Shown: positions 47,940 to 58,686 of the stretch, one piece after another
Layout: each line of letters opens with the position of its first letter
Position numbering within the stretch: position 1 is the stretch's first letter
Assembly: GCA_038373885.1 (NCBI GenBank)
Contig: JAWZYV010012407.1
Coordinates: forward strand, 124,001 to 188,000
Reading direction: 5' to 3'
From: Cheiracanthium punctorium
Lineage: Eukaryota; Arthropoda; Arachnida; Araneae; Cheiracanthiidae
DNA: 64,000 bases
Position numbers and translations under genes: made by a program
Notes under the pieces: generated by a model
Database searches by the model: none
Told to the model about the DNA's origin: nothing
What the model saw: the letters and a program-made list of their open reading frames with translations, nothing else

Positions 47940-49494
47940 CAAAAGTTAAAGTACAACCTGTTTTTTGTGAATAAGTTTGAAAACGAATGAACATAGAAGC
48001 AAAAAATTTGGACTAACGGAGCACTAAATAGTTCATTATTGAGTACGACATAGAAAGTTACATAAATTCAGCCCAAACATGGTGTAAAAGTAAAAGAACA
48101 CTTTTGGTAGAAAAGTCCACTTTTGGAGAAAACAGTTTATCAAAGCTTTTTGTGGAAACATTACAAAAATAAGTTCTAATAAGGAATGTGTCCACCCCTA
48201 ACTGGCGACACTGACTATGCACTGGCGACATCGATTCTCCATGCTGCTAATTAAGTTGTCGGACACCTCAATAGGAAGCGAAGACCACGCACGGATTAGT
48301 CCTCGTTCCAGCTCATACAACGATCTTGGAGGAGGACTTGAAGCAGCCGCTTGTCTGCCAAGGTAGTCCCAAACATGTTCTATCGGATTGAGGTCTGGAA
48401 ATAGAGCTGGCCATTCCATTCGCTCCAAACCTTGACTTTCAAGATAGTCCTCAACAAGCACAGCTCGGTGAGGTCGGGAATTATCATCCATCAGAATGAA
48501 ATCATTGCCAATATCACCGGCATATGGGCGAGCACATGGATCTAGGATCCCATCCCGATATCTCACACCAGTCAGGGTTCTTCCCTGGAACACATGCAGG
48601 TCAGTGTGACCACCGAGTGAGAGCCCTGTCCAAACCAATATTCCGTCACCTCGGCTATTGTGTCTTTACAGATTTCGATGGGTGGTATCGGGTGCTTTCT
48701 TCCCTCCAGATCAACAGACGTCCTGAATCGCTCTCCAGTCTGGACTTGTCCGTAAAGAGTACAGAAGCCCATCGCTGTCTGGACCAGGAAACGTGCTCTC
48801 TTTATCAAGATAAGTTGACCCCTCTCTGTCGTCCGTTGAGGGGGACATACAGAACTGCTCACCTTGCACAGAGACCTGCATTGTGAAGACGCATTCGCAA
48901 CGTACCAGTGGATATTCTTCTCTCTGGTTTTACAGAGTGGTCTGCAACAAGTTGCGGCACAGAAATGCTTCTTCTCCTTCGGGCCGAAAGAGCTTATAAA
49001 GCGATCTTCTGCAGGTGTTGTAGCTCGTGGTCGTCCTGGAAAATGTCTTCTGGACACAGAAGCTTCGGTTTGATATTGATTCCAGAGACGGCGGAGCACA
49101 CTGCGAGACAGATTAAGACGCCTAGCAGCATCAGCCTGTGACAACCTCATTTCCATTCAACCGACCGCCCACCACCTTAAGAATGGCGCAAACGGCTTCT
49201 CTCAGACATTGCGGTCATCCCTACTGCCTATTGACAACTAATCTGCTTAATCAACTGTAAATCAACAAAAGTTCCACGCGTAATTACGGAAGCCTGATAT
49301 ATGCATATTTTTCTCTCACTCATATATGCCTGTTCTTTTCTATAAAAAAAAAAGTTGTAGTTATCAATTTTGCATGAATTTGCATAAAGTTCATTTTTAT
49401 CATTTATATAAACTATAAATTTGATTGTTAGTGTCATTTTTTTTAATGGTGAGCTTCGAAAAGCATGTTGTTCCTTAACCTTTGGAGGCCAGTG
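47940..49494 (-). mobile_element. Tc1-like DNA transposon in intron 6
   Basis: Ends CACTGCTCTCCAAAAGTTAA and the inverse TTAACCTTTGGAGGCCAGTG, flanked by TA (47938-47939, 49495-49496). It lies 112 bp after exon 6 and antisense to the gene. 1555 bp. A different Tc1 subfamily from 7926-9333, since ends and transposase differ. Confidence 0.88.
48198..49156 (-). pseudogene. Tc1 transposase, multiply frameshifted
   Basis: N-terminal part from 49156 shows a helix-turn-helix (LSQADAARRLNLSRSVLRRL) and GRPR linker. The middle is scrambled by frame changes; the first catalytic block VLFTDKSR is readable only in another frame near 48750. The C-terminal frame (to 48198) has FILMDDNSRPHRA and FPDLNPIEHVW, with 34 residues between Asp and Glu, as in Tc1. 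Not functional. Confidence 0.88.
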
Positions 49495-49539
49495 TATTTT
49501 TACAAAATATATATTTACAATTTAATAGCGTCAACGTAA

Positions 49540-49900
49540 TTGTTTACCTTTGACAAAGATACTGCTCTTGTTTTTTTCTTTTGACAAGCAAGACTTCCAT
49601 CATCCATCGTCGGAAGGTCGGACGACTCCCGCCAAAGACTGTCAGCCCCGGGGTCCTTGCTAAAGTTGGGTAGGGGGGAGCCCCCCCCCAACACTCGTAA
49701 AATTCTATTAAACTTTGTAAAATTAGATACCTAGTTGGCAAAAGTAAAAAGTTACTAACATAGTTGATAAAAAAAAATAAGTAAGTTGGTAAAAACTGAT
49801 ATATGACTTGGCAGTTTATCGACTTTTCCCCTCCCAAAAAAAGTCTTAGGAATGGCTCTGGTCGGCCCTCCATAATGACTCTCATCATGTAATAACTCGC
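49540..49900. repeat. copy of the repeat at 1840-2350
   Basis: AAATTAGATACCTAGTTGGC, AAAAGTAAAAAGTT and GGAATGGCTC are shared in order with 1870-1978 and 2239-2352, where a SINE splits the block. End structure is not resolved. Confidence 0.65.
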
Positions 49901-50330
49901 ATCCTAATAACTAGAGTTATATCCTTTGGGACTAGGAAATTTCACACAGCTAAATTTGTCTTGTCTTGCCTAAGGGATGTTGCAGTTTATTTAGATTGTT
50001 AGTAAACAAACAAGTGTACTGTAATCCAACTAATCGGCATCTGAGAATTTGAGGAATTGTCCCGCACATGAATGAAGTAGTTTTTGCGTCAGTGTCTATT
50101 AACCTCATCCAGTAACTTCCCAATTCGCAGTAATGACAGAATTCCGTAAATCTCCGGATTCCGATTTGATAGGAATAGCCCCCGAAATGCCAGTTATGAT
50201 TTTAAAGGGATGAGTCAAGAACAAAGCTCTTGATATTGCCGTGACATCCAATCTCAATGATCTAATCAGCTGTAGAAACAGTTTGTGTTGATGCGCAGTC
50301 CTTCAGTCTGATTGGCTCAAGTATACATTT

Positions 50331-51179
50331 TAGGGATGCACCAAATATTCGGTTGGTATTCGGTATACTGCCTATTCGGCAGACAAACCGAATATTCGGT
50401 TCGGCCGAATACTTAAATTTTCGGCAACCGAATAGTAAGCAAATTAAAGTATTCACCAATTGGTAAACAAGTACATATTTTTTATATCATGAATGAAAGA
50501 TATAGTATAGTACCATAGTACTTAATTAATTCAAGTTGTTACTTACTAATATCACATGTGAATACGCATTAAAAATCCTTAGAAAGTCCTCCCACCAAGG
50601 CAGCCACCCCCCATCCTTAACAGATTGCCTTAGCGTAGTGTTGCCACAATCACACAAAAAAATAATATCACAATGAAATTAGTTTTAATGTAAGAGAAAA
50701 CACTCATATGTTAAATTTAAATTTCGTTGCTTTTCAATTTTTCTCAAATCTTATGACACATTACATTAACCTTGCTATTATTATCTCATTTAAATTTAAA
50801 ACAGTAATCAGGGAAAAAAATCATATCATTAAGTGTTCATAAATATGTAAAATCAATTAACTGCCAATTTTTTAATAAAATATGCAGGTAAAAAAATTAC
50901 CAGCATTCCACTAATATTTAGAAAAGTTATTAATAATATATAAAGGAAACACTTGGATATTAAATTTTGCAGGATTTTAATTTTTGAAGTTTTACACCAT
51001 ATGAAATATCGTTTAAGAATAAACTAATTAAATGAATCATTGCCAAAGTTTAATAGCGGTTCAATAAGTTTAATAAATTTTAACCAAGTATTCGGTATTC
51101 GGCCGAATATTCGGTTAGAATTTCAACCGAATATTCGGTATTCGTTATTCAGCAAAATATGGTATTCGGTGCATCCCTA
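50331..51179. mobile_element. hAT element with CCGAATATTCGG repeats
   Basis: Ends TAGGGATGCACCAAATATTC and GGTGCATCCCTA, with perfect 8-bp duplication ATACATTT (50323-50330, 51180-51187). Many TATTCGG/CCGAATA motifs near both ends. Interior includes a SINE tail fragment at about 50555-50660 (AAAGTCCTCCCACCAAGG) and no transposase. Intron 6. Confidence 0.92.
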
Positions 51180-51343
51180 ATACATTTTATCCATACACGT
51201 AACTTAAATGGTATTAATATTGTTCATTCAGGACATGATGAAATTTTAATTAGTTGCTGCAGAGAAAACGTTGTATCTGATCGTGGTTATCGCTTTTAAG
51301 AAAGAGCCTGAGCTTTTATTTCGATGAGTCATCCGATTTTAGC

Positions 51344-51540
51344 CAACGCCCCCTAGAGAGGAAAGCCGCGGCGCTTACTTGTGACGTCACACCGAGTAGG
51401 TAAAGCAAAGCCTTTCCATTGGGTTTCTCCTCTCTTCCGCGCCGCGGGAGAGAGAAGAAACCCAATGGAAACGCTTTGCTTTACCTACTCGGTGTGACGT
51501 CACAAGTAAGCGCCGCAGCTTTTCTCTCTAGGGGGCGTTG
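51344..51540. mobile_element. near-perfect 197-bp fold-back element
   Basis: Starts CAACGCCCCCTAGAGAG and ends CTCTAGGGGGCGTTG; arms of about 92 bp pair almost throughout, including TTACTTGTGACGTCACACCG. Flanks TTTTAGC on both sides (51337-51343, 51541-51547) are a probable 7-bp duplication. It is inserted in an outer repeat (about 51320-51670, ends TTTCGATGAGTCATCC and GGATGACTGATCGAAA) related to 25860-25990. Intron 6, about 300 bp before exon 7. Confidence 0.88.
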
Positions 51541-51834
51541 TTTTAGCTCGATGAGTCACCCAAATAGGCCTACACGTGCTCATTAATTGGTTCCAGCATT
51601 TATACGCCATCTAACGAATGAGAAACGGATGTGAGCAACAGTAGGCCTGTTTGGATGACTGATCGAAATACAAGTGTAAGCCCGTTCTTAATAGCGATGA
51701 ATCCGATCTGGTGCAAATTATGAGAAAAAATTCTGCATTTGCTTAACCGACTCATGCATATGTCGCTTTAGTCCGTCCTGTATATTTAGCCCGCTGATGA
51801 ACTTTTTCACTCAAATTTTCTTCCCTTTTCCTAG

Positions 51835-52077
51835 GGCACTGAAAAAGCAGAGCTGGAATGCATATTGCAGTGTTCGTCCAACAACAACTGTGGAGCCCTC
51901 ACGTGCTGCGGTCCCTTAACAGAACGCTCCTCGACGAGACAGCGCGTCATCTCTAGTCAGCAAGATGATGCCGCAACCAAAAAATGCGGGCCAGGGTGCA
52001 ACAGTGACGTCTCGGAACTTGCGTTTTCAGAATACGAATTCACTCGTTTATCATCTATAACAGAGACGACTGTTTGA
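51835..52077 (+). CDS. ZnT1-like exon 7 (Cys-rich tail and stop)
   Basis: It encodes residues 334-413 and ends TGA at 52075-52077. The acceptor is TTTTCCTAG, phase 0. CILQCSSNNNCGALTCCG resembles the CELAC..C....CC tail found just after the C-terminal domain of vertebrate ZnT1, which supports the subfamily placement. The remainder is Ser/Thr-rich and low in conservation. Confidence 0.9.
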   Translation, partial: GTEKAELECILQCSSNNNCGALTCCGPLTERSSTRQRVISSQQDDAATKKCGPGCNSDVSELAFSEYEFTRLSSITETTV

Positions 52078-52180
52078 ACTGAACTAACTCATCGGACGTT
52101 GATGAGTTGAAATCATGCAGATTGAGCATTACAAGCGTCATCATAGATCATAATTAATCATCATTTGAGCACTTTTTCAT

Positions 52181-52186
52181 AATAAA
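52181..52186 (+). promoter_or_regulatory. polyadenylation signal AATAAA
   Basis: Canonical AATAAA 104 bp after the stop codon of the ZnT1-like gene, followed by a T-rich stretch. It is the first such hexamer downstream, so it is the probable 3' end signal. Confidence 0.7.
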
Positions 52187-52249
52187 GATTTTTTTTTCAT
52201 TCTTTTGGGCATAATTTTACTTATAAAAATGTGTATATCTTAATTATTA

Positions 52250-53100
52250 GATATCACCAAGCAGGGTTTAATTTGAAAGATTTATTTTTGGCTCTTAATT
52301 GGGCGATATTTCACAAAAAGCCGACAAGCTTGAGATAGTTAGCCAGATTTTGGTAGTAGCCGAAATAGGGATTCATCGCAGACTTTTAATGAATTGAAGG
52401 TATCATTAAACCTTATTTCTGGCTATTATTTTAGCGATAATTTGGCAAAACTCGCCAAGGTCGATTCGATGACAAATGGCGAGATTATGGGCATAGACCA
52501 AACATTGTCTATACAGACTTAGTGTATTGGAGATCTCCGTATACATTAATGTATTGAAATTTTGTAGGGGTAGTCCTGTAAATAAATTATCCAGTATATT
52601 GAAACCAAAAATCAAGGTACATAACTAGATGTTTCAGCGCAATCTTATACATAAAATTTCAACAATCTACGACTAATAGTTTTTGAGATATGTCTTCAGA
52701 ATATTATCTAACTATATGATACGATGGTATTGTACTTGAAATGAATGAATGTCTCTAAAACTGCTATTAACCGTAATGTGTTGGAATTTTTTGAGTGTTC
52801 CTGCAGAAAAACTATAAGTGATAAAGACACTATTTTCAATAGAGATATTCATTTTGTAATCTTTAACAACATAGATCACTTTTGATTCGTTTGAAATTAC
52901 TTAATCTTAATATCTCTAAAATACGCTTTAATGAATTTTTGCCCATAGCGCAAAATGTATGGAAAATCTTTTGGGGGGGTCCTGTAAATAAACTATAAAG
53001 TCGATTGGGACCATAAGGTCAGATGTTAGAACAATCCTAAATATAAAAATTAACATTCTACGACCAATAGCTTTTCAAATATGCCGGTTACATACGTACG
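52250..53100. repeat. diverged tandem units downstream of ZnT1-like gene
   Basis: Units of about 150-180 bp alternate GGGCGATATTTCACAAAAAG, GGCGAGATTATGGGCATAG and TTTTGAGTGTTCCTG (the inverse of the ACAGGAGCACTCAAAA core) across 52290-52980. No coding capacity. About 53100-53640 shows nothing recognisable. Confidence 0.65.
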
Positions 53101-53646
53101 TAGAGACGTCAGGTAAAAACTGGTCAAAATGGATTGTAAATGCATTAAATGCGTACAATGACATATCTCGCAAAAACTCTTGAAAGTAAATTTAGAGACG
53201 TAGTCAAAATCCGGATACCGAAAGTTTTCACCATCACATTACTTGCTTTTACTTCGTACTAGGAAGTAAAAACGCTTAAATTATTGATGTGATATAGTAT
53301 ATTTATTCTCACTTACCTCCTTCACCATAATCCTTACTGAAATATTAATTAAAGCAAAGAACGTTTACTTTAAAATTTGCGCATGATAGCAGAACACAGA
53401 AAAACAGATTTATTCACTAGTGGAGATGATCGAATTCTGACGAACAGATTCGATAAACAGTCAATGCAAGGAACGAAAAAAATATCGTCTGCTATTCATC
53501 AATATCTAAGGCAGTATATGTCTTTCATTTCTGGCAACTTTCTCAAAATTGAGTTCTTAAGATTCCCTTAAATCAGCGGCTCTCAATTTTTTAACATGCC
53601 CCTCCAACGAAGAATAATTTACGATGGCGACCCTCCTCCGCATATA

Positions 53647-54370
53647 GAGGGTGAATCTAAACTCTGGGCAAAACTTTAAAATGTGATAGGGCACATAATT
53701 AGGAATCAGAATCACATAGCAGTGTGGGGTCGGCAACGTCGTCTTCGTGTAGCTGTTAATAATCACTTCGGAAAAAAGTGCCGAAAAAACATTGTGTTTT
53801 CCGACCCTTGTTTCGCCAGAAACTAATGTATTTTTCTCCGAAAACAGAAGACTAAAATGGATAGTTTAAAAATTCTATTTTATTTCATGGATGAAATTTT
53901 TGGAGACGAGCCTATTGTTTATGAAACTTGGTTAAGAAATTAGACGGGCACTTCAATACTTTTCCCAAAGTCATTATTACCGTGTAAGTTAACCCATTTA
54001 TGCCTAGTGTCCCTTTTTTGGGACGGCATTTTCGCTATTAGTCGAAAACGTTATTTATTTTTCCTAGCCTTTATTCATGAGTATTGAACCTCAACTCTAC
54101 AAAATATTTTAACATGACCCAGTAGGATGTTGATATTTCGATTTTTATGCATAATGATTTTAAAAGAAATCATCCCTTGTTCAAGAAGTTGACATCAGAA
54201 ATTTATCTATTATTTCTGTCATCAGTAAAAATCGAAGAAAGTCGCAAAAATATCCAGGCACAAATGGGTTAAAACTGCGTTTTTGACCCCAAATTGCTCT
54301 GTGATTACGATTCCTTATTGTGTGTCCTATCACACCTTAAAGTTTTGCCCAAAAGTTTAGATTCACCCTG
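53647..54370. mobile_element. long-TIR mariner-type MITE
   Basis: About 90 bp at the left (GAGGGTGAATCTAAACT, GGGCAAAACTTTAAAATGTG) is inverted at the right (AAGTTTTGCCCAAAAGTTTA, GATTCACCCTG). TATA lies beside both ends, compatible with a TA target. It is split by the TTAA MITE at 53993. No transposase. Confidence 0.75.
53993..54268. mobile_element. piggyBac-type MITE, CCCATTTATGCC family, copy b
   Basis: Flanked by TTAA (53989-53992, 54269-54272), ends CCCATTTATGCC and GGCACAAATGGG. The near-identical copy a is at 28482-28758, in the same orientation. Nested in the long-TIR element at 53647, so it is younger. Confidence 0.93.
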
Positions 54371-55780
54371 TATACATTTTTTTATTCTTCAACTTAAACA
54401 TTTAGTCGCCTTTTCTATAAAACAATATTATCGGTTAACTTTAAAAAACATTTTAAGCGAGAACAGCTATGTTTCTCTCTATTCTAAAAAAAAGTATAGG
54501 CCGCTGGCGCTGTCAAAGCTTGTTGGCCTATCTCCTCCTAAACCGTGGGGATTTAAGTTTCGACTAAGGTGCCCACAGATTCGAAAAATTCCGAGGAACC
54601 TGCTAAGCTGACTTAAATTTCGAAAATCGAATTATTTTAGAAGATATTAATAAAAAACTGAAAAAATAAACAGAATGGTTGCCAGATTTGGCATAAAATC
54701 ATTCATTCCTTTGCAACAAACCGTTTCCAAGTATGTAGTATCACGTGAAATTGTCAAACATGAAGTAGAAATACACCCATTTTGCGCCAAAATAAAAACT
54801 ATATGAAATAAGTAACTCAAAATGTGTTACACAAAGTTGACTATTTTCAAATAGTAAGTTCGCTTAGACAACAGGAGTTTAGAATGAGCGATTATTCGTT
54901 TTTCCAAAACAGAATAACTAATATCTTGAAAATGAAAAATAATTAAAATGCAGATTATTTTAAAGCCGGTTCGGTCCAGCTGGATTATTTGCTACCAGTA
55001 GACATATTTGGCGGCGTTCACTACGCCATTATAGCAGTTATAGTACACTTTGGATATTTGCTAGCGCGACGAGATGGTATAATTCGTGGTGCTAAGTACG
55101 CCAATCTGCAATCGATTATGTAAATGAAAATATGGATAACCGTTTTCCGGTAACCTTAAATGAACAGTAATTATAGGTTTGTGAGCATGTGTAAATCGCC
55201 CAATAATGAAAAGTCGCCGTTGGTGGCAAGCTATCCTATCTGTTCCGTAGATTTTATTAACTTTACATGTACGCAAGTCGTCCAATAATGAAAAATCGCT
55301 ATGGGTGGCAATTTCGCAAGGTGTGTCCAATAGGTTTTACAGTATTAAAAATACAGCTGAAACAGATGTTCTGATTTTATTACGCGTTAGCTCCTAATTA
55401 ATATAACTTTTGAATGGCAACATTAAATATCATCGTGTTTCTGAGGAGTGCAAATAATTTTAACAGCGAATATAAGCGGAGTCCGCGCTCCAGGTGGAGT
55501 ATAGCTCAGGACCCGTACAACACGGATTCCCATAACAAAATATCTTCCGTGTTATGAAGGGGAGGGGGTCTACTGTAGTGTGAAGTTTAAATTTTTGTGT
55601 ACCAATGAACATGCAAGAACCAAGCAATGTGTAGCTCAGTAACATTCTAACTGATCCAATCTTCGGGTTTTGTCTGTTGAAATTATGTCTTTTTTACGAA
55701 TAAGCCTTATTAGGGGCCGAATGCCTCATACGGAAAGCGAGCGTAGCGAGTCTGGGGGCCTTGTCCTTTAGTGTTACAAA
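54371..55780. other. no gene recognised
   Basis: AT-rich. A two-unit repeat about 83 bp apart (CGCCCAATAATGAAAAGTCG near 55197 and CGTCCAATAATGAAAAATCG near 55280) is the only structure noticed. The 89-codon minus frame over it matches nothing I know. Confidence 0.5.
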
Positions 55781-56115
55781 ACAAACAAGATACTGCATTG
55801 GGTGTTTTGCTGTGAAAAGTTCTATTACTTTCACTTGTTTTTCGAAACGTATTTTAAAAGCTGTTTGTGAATTCTTTATCGCTATATTTTTAGGGGCACT
55901 TAAGAGATATATTCGAGAAATTTACTGAGTTTTTATCCTGAGGAAGGATTTTATTGTGTACGAAATATACAGTATCTGAGAAATCTTCTGTGATTAGCTG
56001 TCTCGTATAAATCAAGTCATTGCTTGTTATACCCTGTGAATTGTGTACAGTAGATTCTTCGTCTGAATTCTAGAACTAATAAAATTTTTGTTTCGTCCTG
56101 TCAACTGGACTGATT
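55780..56115 (+). mobile_element. diverged LTR fragment of a gypsy relative
   Basis: Aligns by eye with 58310-58620 of the downstream LTR: TGTGTACGA, a TTTCACTG/TTTACTGAGTTTTT block, GAATT-TGTACAG, TTCTAGAA.TAATAAA and CCTG.C.A.TGGAC in the same order, with many substitutions. No internal region follows. Boundaries approximate. Confidence 0.6.
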
Positions 56116-56699
56116 ACTTGATTTTCCCTGCACTCAGAACTTTCAAGTTTACGAATCTGAGACCTAGCAAAATTTGTGAAACAGTAGCTTTATAAATATT
56201 TTTGATCAAAATCACGGAGTTAAATTTTTTGGTGCAGTTTAGGCTGATCTTACTATAAAAAAAAATAACGTTAGCGAACTGAAAAATTTCAGGAATGTTT
56301 CTAATCAAGCTGTTCAACATTACGATAAAGATTGTTAAATACCCAGGAAAAATATTTAAACTGTTTTATTTCACTAAGAAAGCTTTAGGCTGTCTAACGC
56401 TTATTAATTCTGTAGATTTATAGTTTTTAATTTTTCCTTTAGTGCAGCTTGTATCAAAGCATGGAAATTTTAATTGTGACCAAATTTGTGATCTATTGTC
56501 ACCAGGTTTTGCTTTCATGGACCTAGAAAGTGATTAAATGAAAGTTAAGGGTAACGGTCCCATCATCAGTGCTGTTTGCACTGTCTTTGGTGTCTGTTGC
56601 ACTCGAAAATCTCTAATGTCTATGAATATGTTAAATCTTGTTGCTGTTGTTGTATTTGGAATATTTATTTTCGAACTTTTGTGCGTGATTTAAGGCTGT

Positions 56700-57420
56700 T
56701 CTACCTGAAAAAGGTGGATTTCCGTTGACTTTAGCTCAAGATAGGAAATAAACTTATAATCCCATAACTATGAAAATTTCCAGAATGTTTCCTCTAATAC
56801 TAGAATAAGAATTGACATTGAGATAAAATTTGAAAAGTTATTTAATTTTTTATAAAATATTATTAAACTTGACACTTTTTCAGAGAAAACGCTATTTTCT
56901 TGAATTTCGCGTACGATTGGAAATAATAATAAATTTAGGATGATATAATTATGAGAATTTTCAGAATGTTTCCTCGGAAACTAGATTGAGAACTGACCTT
57001 GAGATAAATTTTGAAAAACAATTTAATTTTTTTTAATTGTGAAATATGGCACTTTTTCAGAGGAAAAGGTTTTTGATAGACTTTCACTTAAGATCAGAAA
57101 TGAACTTATGATGCTAGAACTATGAAAATTTTTAAACTGTTTCCTCAGAAACCATACTGTGAAGTGAAACAAATTTCAAATTTGAAAAGTTACTTCATTT
57201 TTTGAAAAAAAATTATTAAACATGCCACGTTTTCGGAGAAGCCTGCTTTTTGATTAACTTTCACTACAGATATAAAATAAACTTACATTCCTAGAACATT
57301 GAAACTTTTCAGAATATTTCCTCGGGAACTGTACTGTGGACTACTGCAAATTTAAAATCTGAATAACCAGTCAGTTTTCATAAAAAGAAAGAAGGAAAAA
57401 CATTGTTTTTTAAACTCAAT
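56700..57420. repeat. degenerate ~175-bp tandem repeat, four units
   Basis: The block CTATGAAAATTT-CCAGAATGTTTCCTC recurs at about 56789, 56968, 57141 and 57314 (spacing about 173-179 bp), each preceded by a GGAAATAAACTTA-like segment and followed by ACACTTTTTCAGAG-like sequence. It ends about 160 bp before the LTR at 57581. Confidence 0.8.
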
Positions 57421-57580
57421 TTCAAAATTGGCTGACTAAAATATTTTCAACTATGAAGTACAAATTTGGATCACTTCATAATGCATTTAAGAATGTTTTG
57501 GAGCCAAACATGTACTGCATCTTGCTTTTACAAATTTTATAATTGAAACTCGTAGTGGTTTATGAAACCTAATGAACATA

Positions 57581-58685
57581 TGTTACGAATTTTCGGGGCA
57601 ACCCGCTGCTCAACGGCTTAAAATGGTTTAAAATTCGTATTCTACGCTTCAAACAGATAAATTTTGCTTTTTGTTGCGTCAAAATCGGTCAATTAGAACC
57701 GGAGATATGGAGGTTTCGGTTTGACATTGTTTTTCAATGGAGGTTCTAGAAATCTCGAGACATATTAGTCCTAGGGCTTCGATCTCTTCTAGGGATGGAC
57801 GCGAGACGAAAAATAAGCGTCTCGCGTCTCGCAAAATAGCCTAAAAGCTTGTCTCGTCTCGCAAAAATCCCTATATCGTAATGTTAAAAATGTGTCTCGT
57901 CTCGCAAAAAAGCTGTAAATCAATGTCTCGTCTCGCAAAAAAGTCGTCTCGCGTCCATCCCTAATCTCTTCACATTTGAGGACTTATTTTTAGCGCCAAA
58001 TTGGGCGATATTTCGCCAAAAGTCGCCAAGCTTGGCGACTTTTTGGTCATTTGGCGCGGTTTTCCCAATGGGGCCTGGAAGTTGTTTTTCCTGCATTAAA
58101 AACGCATAATATCCTAACATTTCTCTTCTATGACGTAATCAGAAGTCCCGCTTTATCTGGAATCTTCGAGGAATATACTTTTCTAGAAACTGATCGCAGC
58201 TTCTGCCTCCTCTATAAATTCCACCAGCGCGCTGCCCCGACAGTTCAGTGCGTGTTGAACGCTCAATGTGTGAAGAGCTGTCAGTGAGAGTACGCTTGCT
58301 TTGTGAATTGATAGTGCTATTGAAGCCGTGTTTTAGCTTGCTTTACGAAGCTGTTTTCAAAGTGCTGTGTGTAAATTCTTCATTGCTGTGTCTTAAGGGA
58401 TTGTGTACGATATCTCTTGAATATTTTCACTGATTTTTTGCCTGTGAAAGTGACTTATTTTGTGAGAAATACAGCATTTGTGAGAGCTTCTGATCTAAGA
58501 GAACTGTTAAAAGCACATTACTGTTTAATTGTGCTTATGAATTTTGTACAGCTGATTGTTCCACGAAGTTCTAGAAGCAATAAAGTTATATTCCATCCTG
58601 ACCAGTGGACTTTTACCAGCACGTTCTACACCAACTGGACTTTAGAACGACGAACCCCGGAGACAAGAAGAGCAGTTCCGCAACA
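57581..58685 (+). mobile_element. Ty3/gypsy-like 5' LTR, + strand
   Basis: Starts TGTTACGAATTTTCGGGG and ends CCGCAACA, the TG..CA form of LTRs. About 920 bp once the nested MITE and its duplication are removed. Contains AATAAAG at 58580 and a perfect palindrome around AGTCGCCAAGCTTGGCGACT (about 58020-58045). The 3' 700 bp is repeated in inverted orientation at 60288-61030. Followed directly by a primer binding site and gag. Confidence 0.8.
57790..57963. mobile_element. hAT MITE inserted in the LTR
   Basis: Perfect ends TAGGGATGGACGCGAGACG and CGTCTCGCGTCCATCCCTA; duplication ATCTCTTC at 57782-57789 and 57964-57971. The second LTR copy (about 61005-61015, minus strand) has the uninterrupted site with a single ATCTCTTC, confirming the insertion. 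Many GTCTCGTCTCGCAAAA repeats inside. Confidence 0.96.
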
Positions 58686-58686
58686 G

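Larger units (their letters stand above)
21395..52186 (+). other. ZnT1-like (SLC30A) transporter gene, seven exons
   Basis: The gene model joins seven exons: 21412-21573 (coding part), 26135-26369, 30230-30385, 32527-32706, 36057-36139, 47645-47827 and 51835-52077. All introns are GT-AG and phases chain without a stop to 413 residues. The family is recognised from NTFGW before TM3, ATTYPF at the end of TM6, VHDVHVW in the C-terminal domain and a C-x3-C-x5-C-x4-CC tail like that of vertebrate ZnT1. ZnT1 proteins export zinc across the plasma membrane in exchange for protons or calcium. Here the TM2 motif reads HMLYN (HxxxN) and TM5 (about residues 204-218) has no His and no HxxxD, so transport competence is doubtful. 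The TM4-TM5 loop lacks the usual His-rich stretch and the protein is shorter than human ZnT1 (about 500 residues). An upstream 5' exon is possible. Confidence 0.9.

Noticed and set aside
54294..54611. 105-codon + frame
   Set aside because: Begins within the inverted end of the 53647 MITE and has no recognisable domain.
55061..55330. 89-codon minus-strand frame as a gene
   Set aside because: Spans a short direct repeat, no family resemblance, no start context or neighbouring exons.
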